From DASPFV01 sp035620975 (lineage in GTDB: Bacteria; Acidobacteriota; Vicinamibacteria; Vicinamibacterales; 2-12-FULL-66-21): 21,206 nucleotides of DNA. Numbering within the stretch: the first letter of the stretch is position 1; each line of letters starts with the position of its first letter. Both the position numbers and the translations under genes were made by a program. The notes under the pieces were generated by a model that had not been told where the DNA came from, did no database searches, and saw only the letters and a program-made list of their open reading frames with translations. Positions 16,311-21,206 of the stretch are shown here, piece after piece. The DNA lies in contig DASPFV010000018.1 in assembly GCA_035620975.1 (NCBI GenBank), positions 1-21,206 of the forward strand, read 5' to 3'.

Positions 16311-16528
16311 AGGGATCTATCGTAGCGTAGCTGGGGTGCCCTCGGTGCCTCGGCGCCCCGGGTGCGAGGGTGCCATTCGGCCTCGCCGACGGCTGCGGCC
16401 GTGATGAGCAGCCTTCCGGAAGAACGACTCGCCATGTCATCGTCGTCGAGCGCGAGCACTGCCGGCCCATCGTTGAGCACAGTGGAGAGATTTCCGTGGT
16501 CTTGTGGCGGCATCGACCCGTCATCCAC
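16280..16528 (-). CDS. Doubtful small ORF between the small-gene run and sucA
   Basis: A GTG at 16528, 23 bp after the 59-residue gene, opens a frame of 82 codons that runs 31 bases into sucA. The first 50 residues (MDDGSMPPQDHGNLSTVLND onward, with an ALDDDDM acidic patch and GRLLITAAAVGE) look protein-like, and a G-rich run precedes the start. The last third is made by the GGTGCC repeat and the sucA start region, which argues against a functional full-length product. It could be a fifth gene of the run, a decayed gene, or chance. Confidence 0.25.
   Translation of the reverse strand: MDDGSMPPQDHGNLSTVLNDGPAVLALDDDDMASRSSGRLLITAAAVGEAEWHPRTRGAEAPRAPQLRYDRSLCLGGRTSPG
16335..16374. repeat. GGTGCC-type degenerate repeat upstream of sucA
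   Basis: Units GGTGCCCTC, GGTGCCTC, GGCGCCCCG, GGTGCGAG and GGTGCC follow each other with an 8-9 base period. Related strings occur at 17675-17715 (opposite orientation) and 20812-20874, always in gaps between genes. Confidence 0.65.
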
Positions 16529-16551
16529 TCCCCCGTTCCCGCGGAGTGGTT

Positions 16552-16731
16552 CTACCTGGTCCGGGGCGTCGTAATCATCTGATACACGTAGTCGGTCAGA
16601 TCGCGCAGTCGAAGGGCGGCCGTATCCTGCGACCAGTCGCCCTGCGTGGGAATCGTCGGAATCTCCACTGCACGGCTGGTGATCAGCGCGGCCGCGATCG
16701 CCGCCCGCGCTTGAATCTCACTCGGTTCCAC
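16552..16731 (-). CDS. Small protein of unknown function (59 aa)
   Basis: A GTG at 16731 is preceded by GAGGAGG with ideal spacing and opens a 59-codon frame ending in TAG. The protein is soluble in character: a helical N-terminal half (VEPSEIQARAAIAAALITSR), a Pro/Thr turn (IPTIPTQGDWSQD) and a second helical stretch (LRLRDLTDYVYQMITT). There is no signal peptide or membrane segment. I recognise no family. It is the last clear member of a four-gene run, 47 bp after the preceding gene. Codon third positions are fairly GC-rich (about three quarters), lower than in core genes such as sucA but consistent with coding. Confidence 0.65.
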   Translation of the reverse strand: MEPSEIQARAAIAAALITSRAVEIPTIPTQGDWSQDTAALRLRDLTDYVYQMITTPRTR

Positions 16732-16778
16732 TTCTGCCTCCTCGCCGTCCCTGCTGGCGGAGTATGCCTCCCCCGTGG

Positions 16779-17003
16779 TTACGCGATCGTGGCCGGATCG
16801 CCATCGGCATCCGCCTCACGTTCGAGGGCGTCGATCCGCTTCAAGGCCTCGGTTCTCAACGCTGCGGCAGCCTTCGCGATCGCGACCTCTCCCATACGCT
16901 CCACTTGTGGCACCCGTCGGTCCAAGGCGGCGATCAGTTCATGGAGCTTGCGCACGATCCCCGCACGATCGACGTCAACGTCCCTCGTACCTTCGACCCT
17001 CAT
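16779..17003 (-). CDS. Small helical protein of unknown function (74 aa)
   Basis: ATG 17003 follows GGGAGGGCGG, one of the strongest ribosome binding sites in the window, so the longer open frame upstream is disregarded. The 74-residue product is charged and mostly helical: RAGIVRKLHELIAALDRRVP, a short break, then VAIAKAAAALRTEALKRIDA and a Glu/Asp-rich tail ending DGDPATIA. It lacks cysteines and membrane segments and may form a helical hairpin or dimer. No family is recognised. It lies 28 bp after the 74-residue membrane protein gene. Confidence 0.7.
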   Translation of the reverse strand: MRVEGTRDVDVDRAGIVRKLHELIAALDRRVPQVERMGEVAIAKAAAALRTEALKRIDALEREADADGDPATIA

Positions 17004-17031
17004 ATCCGCCCTCCCGTCTGGTTTGTTGAAA

Positions 17032-17256
17032 TCAACGTGCCATCCGCAACAAGAGCTCGACGACGAGAGCGATCGGCATCCCGATCGCCAGGATGACGAA
17101 TGGAATGCAGAATAGGACCCCCATGGCCAGGAGCACGTCGCCAGCGCCCGCCGCTGCACGCCGGCTCCGATCCGGCCGGCCGCGCGTCGCCAGCGACGGG
17201 AGCAGTCGCGCGCTGCGCCCCGCCAGCTCTGCCTGATGAATTGCCTTGGTGCTCAC
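17032..17256 (-). CDS. Small single-helix membrane protein (74 aa)
   Basis: The GTG start at 17256 overlaps the previous gene's TGA (GTGA), a typical coupled start. The N-terminal 40 residues are basic (Arg-rich, LATRGRPDRSRRAAAG) and are followed by one long hydrophobic segment, LLAMGVLFCIPFVILAIGMP to VVELLL (about 42-70), ending RMAR. The basic head should stay in the cytoplasm. A shorter product starting at an internal GTG near residue 41 is possible but would lose the basic head. No family is recognised. Confidence 0.6.
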   Translation of the reverse strand: MSTKAIHQAELAGRSARLLPSLATRGRPDRSRRAAAGAGDVLLAMGVLFCIPFVILAIGMPIALVVELLLRMAR

Positions 17257-17510
17257 CTGGTTCGGCGCTGGTGCGTCGGGGAGCTGCCGTGGTCAGCGTC
17301 ATGGAGCGACTGGGCGAGGCTCGACGCGGGCTGTGCGTTTCTACAGGTCGTCAGCACAACCCAACCGAATGCCACGAGCAGCGCCACGGACGCGAAGAAG
17401 CCCGACGCCCCGATGAGTGTTGGTACTGAGAGGAGCCACGTCGCGACGACGATCGGGATGGTCAACGCGGACATTCGCAGAACGGCCGTCCAGTTGTGCT
17501 GAGCAAGCAT
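17253..17510 (-). CDS. Small two-helix membrane protein (85 aa)
   Basis: ATG 17510 is preceded by GAGGAGGTCCTCAC, a near-perfect Shine-Dalgarno sequence at 7-base spacing. The product has two hydrophobic segments (about 13-30, MSALTIPIVVATWLLSV; and 33-55, IGASGFFASVALLVAFGWVV) and a polar, His/Ser-rich C-terminal tail of about 30 residues. It is the first gene of a four-gene run on this strand. The open frame extends upstream of this start, but without a binding site. No family is recognised. Confidence 0.7.
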   Translation of the reverse strand: MLAQHNWTAVLRMSALTIPIVVATWLLSVPTLIGASGFFASVALLVAFGWVVLTTCRNAQPASSLAQSLHDADHGSSPTHQRRTR

Positions 17511-17674
17511 GTGAGGACCTCCTCGGGGGCACCGTGTCGATACGAAGTTGGGAGTGACTGACGCCTCGCAACTCACTTTGATGAGGCGGGCGGCTGGTGC
17601 GGGCCGGAGGCTCAGGAAAGGACCTTCAGTCTATCACAATGGACGAAACCGTTCGGAAACGCCGGCGTCACAGG

Positions 17675-17715
17675 GGCACCCAGGGCGCGCTCGCCCTCCG
17701 GGGCACCAAGGCACC
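17675..17715. repeat. GGTGCC-type repeat with small hairpin after the ADOP gene
   Basis: Three GGTGCC copies on the - strand (17675-17680, 17702-17707, 17710-17715) flank a 6-bp stem AGGGCG/CGCCCT (17682-17687 with 17692-17697). The element lies directly downstream of the permease stop and could double as a terminator, but there is no T-tract. Confidence 0.5.
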
Positions 17716-17718
17716 TGG

Positions 17719-20397
17719 CTATTCGTATCGGAGCGCCTCCATCGGGTCGATGCGACCGGCGCGCGCGGCCGGGATCCAGGCGGCCAGCAGCGCAACGGCG
17801 CCGAGCGTCCCAACAGCGGCGGCTATCGTCAGGGGATCGCCCGGCTGCACGCCTACGAGCAGCCCCTCCAGCCCCCGGCCGAGCGCCACGACCAGCGCGA
17901 CCCCGACCGACAGGCCCAGTGCGCTGAGCACGAGCACCTGCCGCAGCACGAGCCAGACGATGTCGCCGCGCCGGGCACCGACGGCGACCCTCACGCCGAT
18001 CTCCTGCGTCCGGGCGCTCACCGAGTACGCCATGACGCCGTAGATGCCGATGGCCGCGAGCACGAGCGCGACGCCGGCGAACGCCCCGAGCAGGATCGCC
18101 GAAATCCGCTGCTGGAACACGGACTGCGCGACGGCCTCCTCGAGCGTCTGAATCGCGTAGATCGGCTGCTCGGGATCGAGCGAGACGACGGCCTGACGCA
18201 CCGCCGGGGTGAGCCGCTCGGCCGCGTCGGCCCTCACCAGGAAGAACAGCTGATTCCACGAGGTCTGCTGGCGCATGGGCACGAACAGCTCCGGCCGGAC
18301 CGGCTGCGCGGCGCCGCCGTTGCGGTAGTCGTGTACGACGCCGACGATGGTGGTCCACGGGCGAGGTCGATCCGGGCTGCCGATCGCGACGCGCTGCCCG
18401 ACGGCGTCCTCGTCCGGGAAGTAGCGACTCGCGAACGCACGGTTGACGATCGCGACCGGCGGCGAGTCGAGGCGATCCGTGGTCTCGAACCTCCGCCCGG
18501 CGTACAGCGGCACGCGCAGTGTCTCGAAGTGCCGGGGCGTCGCCACGGTGACGAGCGCGTTGGGCAACGTCGATCCGTCGGCCCGGGCGCGCTCGAGCCT
18601 GAACTGCGTCTCGAAGGGCGCCAGCGGCGGGAACTGCGAGGCAGCCGACACGCCGTGCACGCCCGGAAGCGACGCGAGCCGTTCGACCAGCGCCTCGAAG
18701 AACGTGTTCACGGCCTCGCCGGGATACCGCTCCCTCGGCAGGGTCAGCCTCATCGTCAGCACGCCGCGCGGCTCGAAGCCCAGGTCCGTGCGCTGCGCGT
18801 GCAGCACGCTGCGGACGAGCAGCCCTGCACCCAGGAGCAGCACCACGGAGAGCGCGATTTCGACGACGACGAGGCCGTGCAGGGTGCGCCGGCGCCCCCG
18901 GCTGCTCCCGGACCGGGAGTCCGCCTTGAGCGACTCGTGCGGGTCGGTGCGCGTCGCGTGGAGCGCCGGCACGGTGCCGACGAGGAGCCCCGACGCGAGT
19001 GTCAGCGCGAGGGTCCACCCGAGCACACGCCAGCTGAGCCCGGCCTCGAGGTCGAGCATCCGCAGCTGTGCCGGCACGAGCGCATCCGCACCCTGAAGTC
19101 CGAGATACGCAACGCCGAGGCCGAGCACGCCGCCGCCGAGGGCCAGGAGCAGGCTCTCGGTCAGCAGCAGGCGCGCCAGACGTCCCCGCCCGGCGCCGAG
19201 GGCGAGCCGCACCGCGAGCTCCCGCTGGCGCACGGTCGAGCGGGCGAGAAAGAGGTTCGTGAGGTTCGCGCAGGCGATGAGCAGGACGAGCCCGACGGCG
19301 ACCAGCAGCATGAACGCCGCCGGCCGCACGTCCCGGAGCAGCGCGGCGGCCCACGGGGTTGCCGTCAGGCGCCAGCGCTCGTACTCGGCGAAGCTGCCTT
19401 TCTCGGCGGTCTCGGTCGCGCCGGCGATGACGGCCAGCTCCCGGTTGGCCTCCTCCAGCGACGTGCCTGGCGCGAGCCGTGCCAGGATCGTGAACTGCCG
19501 CACGTTCCGCGGGAAGCGGACCGGATCGCCGCCCCAGGGGATCCAGAGATCCGTCCCAATCAGAAGCAGCCCCGGCGGCATCACGCCGACGACAGAGGCC
19601 GATTGCCCGCCGATTCGGATGGGGCGATCGAGGATCCCCGGATCGCCCCCGAACCGCGTCCGCCAGAGGCGATGGCTGATGATCGCGGCGGGCGGCCCGT
19701 TCGGTGCGAGTTCGTCCCGCGTGAACCCGCGGCCCAGCGCCGGGGCCAGGCCGATCACCGGGAACGGATCGTCGAGCAGGAGCGCTGCGAACACCCGTTC
19801 CGGCACGTCTCCGCCCGAGATATTGCGGTTGCCGAGATCGAACGCCGCCGTGCGGGCGAAGGCGCGGCTCGCGCGGATGTCGGCGTACTCCGCGGGGGAG
19901 AGCGCTTCGACGTAGGTCACCTCGGACGACAGCTTCGGAAACGTCACGCCAATCGAGACGAGCCGGTCCGGATCCGGATACGGGAAGGGGTGGAACACGA
20001 AGCCGTCGAGCATCCCGTAGATCAGGCTGTTGCCGCCAGTCGCGAGCGCGAGGGACACGACGGCGATGGCGGTGAAGCCGGGACGGCGGGTGAACTGCCG
20101 GAGCGCGTACCGGACGTCCTGAACGATGGTATCCATCTCGGTCCTCTTTCGCTGGTCCGGAAGGCGCGGCGCACCGTCGCCGGGACGCGCCGCCAGGGTC
20201 GCGAGCTGCCTGACACGCTGACGCGTGGCCGTGATCAGGAGATCGCGCAGCATCTCTGCGCAGAACCCGAGCGTGCCGATCAACCCGGGCGGGCGGGCGG
20301 CACGCGCCTGGTCGAACACCTCCAGCAGCTCCTGGCCATAGCGGGTGCGGAAAGCTCGCGGATAGAAGCGCAGGAGCCAGCCGTAGAGCCGCGTCAC
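17719..20397 (-). CDS. ADOP-type ABC transporter permease (duplicated FtsX/MacB family)
   Basis: An 892-residue permease of the acidobacterial duplicated orphan permease type. An N-terminal prefix domain (RLYGWLLRFYPRAFRTRYGQ, residues 3-22, to about 85) precedes two MacB-PCD plus FtsX repeats. The first starts at MDTIVQDVRYALRQFTRRPG (from 88) with a helix at about 108-130; FtsX helices lie near ANLTNLFLARSTVRQRELAV. The second repeat begins near RTLHGLVVVEIALSVVLLLG and ends with VMAYSVSARTQEIGVRVAVG and IPAARAGRIDPMEALRYE. No ATPase subunit is adjacent, as usual for this type. GTG 20397 overlaps the PadR stop (GTGA), so the prefix domain is included. An internal ATG at 20136 with an AGAGGACCGAG binding site could make a form without the prefix. 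Substrate unknown. Confidence 0.93.
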   Translation of the reverse strand: MTRLYGWLLRFYPRAFRTRYGQELLEVFDQARAARPPGLIGTLGFCAEMLRDLLITATRQRVRQLATLAARPGDGAPRLPDQRKRTEMDTIVQDVRYALRQFTRRPGFTAIAVVSLALATGGNSLIYGMLDGFVFHPFPYPDPDRLVSIGVTFPKLSSEVTYVEALSPAEYADIRASRAFARTAAFDLGNRNISGGDVPERVFAALLLDDPFPVIGLAPALGRGFTRDELAPNGPPAAIISHRLWRTRFGGDPGILDRPIRIGGQSASVVGVMPPGLLLIGTDLWIPWGGDPVRFPRNVRQFTILARLAPGTSLEEANRELAVIAGATETAEKGSFAEYERWRLTATPWAAALLRDVRPAAFMLLVAVGLVLLIACANLTNLFLARSTVRQRELAVRLALGAGRGRLARLLLTESLLLALGGGVLGLGVAYLGLQGADALVPAQLRMLDLEAGLSWRVLGWTLALTLASGLLVGTVPALHATRTDPHESLKADSRSGSSRGRRRTLHGLVVVEIALSVVLLLGAGLLVRSVLHAQRTDLGFEPRGVLTMRLTLPRERYPGEAVNTFFEALVERLASLPGVHGVSAASQFPPLAPFETQFRLERARADGSTLPNALVTVATPRHFETLRVPLYAGRRFETTDRLDSPPVAIVNRAFASRYFPDEDAVGQRVAIGSPDRPRPWTTIVGVVHDYRNGGAAQPVRPELFVPMRQQTSWNQLFFLVRADAAERLTPAVRQAVVSLDPEQPIYAIQTLEEAVAQSVFQQRISAILLGAFAGVALVLAAIGIYGVMAYSVSARTQEIGVRVAVGARRGDIVWLVLRQVLVLSALGLSVGVALVVALGRGLEGLLVGVQPGDPLTIAAAVGTLGAVALLAAWIPAARAGRIDPMEALRYE

Positions 20398-20750
20398 GCG
20401 AGGCCTCGCTTCAGTCGCGGATTGCCGCGCGCAACGTCGACCAGCTGTCCGAGCTGCCGCAACTCCTCGCGCAGCGCCGTCCACCCGCGGTCGGTCAGCC
20501 GGTAATAGCGCCGCTGAGCTTCCTGACCGTTGCCGGGCCGGCGCTGCGGGCGCGGCGCCGGCTCGATCAGCCGCCCGTCCTCGAGGCGCTGCACGGCCTC
20601 GTAGAGCGTCCCGGGCCCGAGCCGGATGGCACCCCCCGTTCGCCGCTCCACTTCCTGCTTGATCCCATAGCCGTGCCGTTCCCCGTCCGCCAGAACGAGA
20701 AGAATGTGCAGTACGGGCAGGGACAGGGGTCTGTTGGGGGTTCGGGGCAT
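20394..20750 (-). CDS. PadR-family transcriptional regulator
   Basis: A 118-residue winged-helix regulator. PLSLPVLHILLVLADGERHG (8-27) and YGIKQEV form the first helices, GPGTLYEAVQRLEDGRLIE (45-63) the recognition helix region, and RRYYRLTDRG (80-89) the wing; the C-terminal helix is short, as in small PadR proteins. It is usually a repressor responding to small ligands. Its stop overlaps the permease start, so both are made from one message; this PadR-ADOP pairing is a known acidobacterial arrangement. No clear ribosome binding site precedes ATG 20750. A candidate operator lies just upstream, which suggests auto-regulation. Confidence 0.94.
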   Translation of the reverse strand: MPRTPNRPLSLPVLHILLVLADGERHGYGIKQEVERRTGGAIRLGPGTLYEAVQRLEDGRLIEPAPRPQRRPGNGQEAQRRYYRLTDRGWTALREELRQLGQLVDVARGNPRLKRGLA

Positions 20751-20755
20751 CGGTA

Positions 20756-20776
20756 ACGTGTCGTTAGACGATATGT
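20756..20776. promoter_or_regulatory. Candidate PadR operator (imperfect palindrome)
   Basis: Arms ACGTGTCGT (20756-20764) and ACGATATGT (20768-20776) are inverted around a TAG spacer; 7 of 9 positions pair perfectly and the two exceptions are G/T. The core TCGT-TAG-ACGA is exact. It begins 6 bases upstream of the PadR start codon, where a repressor could block the promoter or early transcription. The assignment rests on symmetry and position only. Confidence 0.4.
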
Positions 20777-20811
20777 GTGGCGGGGGAGTTTACTACGAAT
20801 GCAGGCGCCGT

Positions 20812-20874
20812 GGGTGCCCTCCGTGCCCCCGGTGCGGGTGTCTACCGACAGGTGGGGGCCTCGGGTGCAAGGTG
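20812..20874. repeat. GGTGCC-type degenerate repeat
   Basis: GGGTGCCCTCCGTGCC, GGTGCGGGTG and, after a break, GGGTGCAAGGTGCC resemble the array upstream of sucA, including the shared GGGTGCCCTC. It lies between the end of the TRAP gene and the PadR promoter region. Confidence 0.5.
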
Positions 20875-20912
20875 CCGCTCGAACCGGACCGGGACAGTGT
20901 CGGCCTGACGCG

Positions 20913-21206
20913 CTATGGCATCCGATCGTAAAGGCCTACCAGCCAGAGCGTGAGACCCGGCACGTACGTGATGACGAGCACCGCCCCGGCCAGGATCATC
21001 GCGTACGGCAGGATCGCGCGACAGACCTCCGACAGCGGCTTGCCGAAACGATACGCGGACAAGAACAGGTTCTCTCCCATTGGCGGCATCAGGTAACCCA
21101 GCTCCATGTTGGCGAGGAAGATGACGCCCAGGTGCACAGGGTCGATGCCGTAGGCAGCGGCCATCGGGGCCACGAGCGGCACGATGACGACGATGGCCGA
21201 GTAGAT
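20913..21206 (-). CDS. TRAP transporter large permease, DctM-type, C-terminal part
   Basis: The last 97 residues of a gene entering from beyond the right edge. The fragment starts IYSAIVVIVPLVAPMAAAYG and continues IDPVHLGVIFLANMELGYLM, PPMGENLFLSAYRF, then a helix ILPYAMILAGAVLVITYVPG and LWLVGLYDR. The GIDPVHxGVI and PPMGxNLF elements are characteristic of the large (12-helix) membrane subunit of TRAP secondary transporters, which take up carboxylates or similar solutes with a periplasmic binding protein. Small subunit and binding protein genes would be expected outside the window. The gene ends in TAG 163 bp before the PadR start. Confidence 0.9.
   Translation of the reverse strand: MYSAIVVIVPLVAPMAAAYGIDPVHLGVIFLANMELGYLMPPMGENLFLSAYRFGKPLSEVCRAILPYAMILAGAVLVITYVPGLTLWLVGLYDRMP

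Noticed and set aside
13284..16325. A 1013-codon open frame on the + strand opposite sucA
   Set aside because: It is antisense to a clear sucA gene, has no domain or signal features, and its composition is what GC-rich codon bias produces on the opposite strand.
17548..20505. A 985-codon + strand frame opposite the ADOP permease
   Set aside because: It is Arg/Gln/Glu-rich shadow sequence without recognisable domains, opposite a well-supported permease.

Overview
The window is high-GC, gene-dense bacterial chromosome. Its markers point to an Acidobacteriota-type organism, most likely near Vicinamibacteria: a PadR regulator translationally coupled to a very long duplicated ABC-type permease (the 'ADOP' arrangement), a DUF4159 protein, a secreted DUF885-like protein and a baeRF-type release-factor homologue. 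This assignment rests on gene families only; there is no rRNA in the window. I see no tRNA, rRNA, CRISPR array, insertion sequence or prophage gene.

Left part (1-5856, + strand). A spacer with a short degenerate repeat precedes a baeRF/Vms1-like protein that ends in a strong hairpin. Next comes a compact four-gene set: a nine-haem c-type cytochrome with a C-terminal membrane anchor, a four-helix cytochrome b, a membrane histidine kinase and a NarL/LuxR response regulator. The first two genes overlap (ATGA) and the others are 18 and 37 bp apart. This looks like a quinone-linked electron-transfer module that carries its own two-component system.

Middle part (5875-12079). A small membrane protein on the - strand is divergent from a secreted DUF885-like putative metalloprotein; a strongly structured region lies between them. 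A PIG3-type NAD(P)H quinone oxidoreductase follows on the + strand. On the - strand, a type IIA topoisomerase B subunit (ParE-like) overlaps a four-helix membrane protein that lacks a normal start codon. A secreted DUF4159 protein is divergent from the topoisomerase gene.

Right part (12140-21206, all - strand). sucA and sucB encode E1 and E2 of 2-oxoglutarate dehydrogenase; no E3 gene is present here. Upstream of sucA lies a tight run of four tiny genes (85, 74, 74 and 59 residues), each with a good ribosome binding site or a stop-start overlap, and none of a family I recognise. This is the best candidate for something undescribed. Beyond it are the ADOP permease, its PadR regulator with a candidate palindromic operator, and the C-terminal end of a TRAP transporter large permease cut by the window edge.

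Several intergenic gaps hold short, decaying tandem repeats of distinct families (CCGTGTTATT-type, GGGCTNN heptads, and GGTGCC-type in three gaps).
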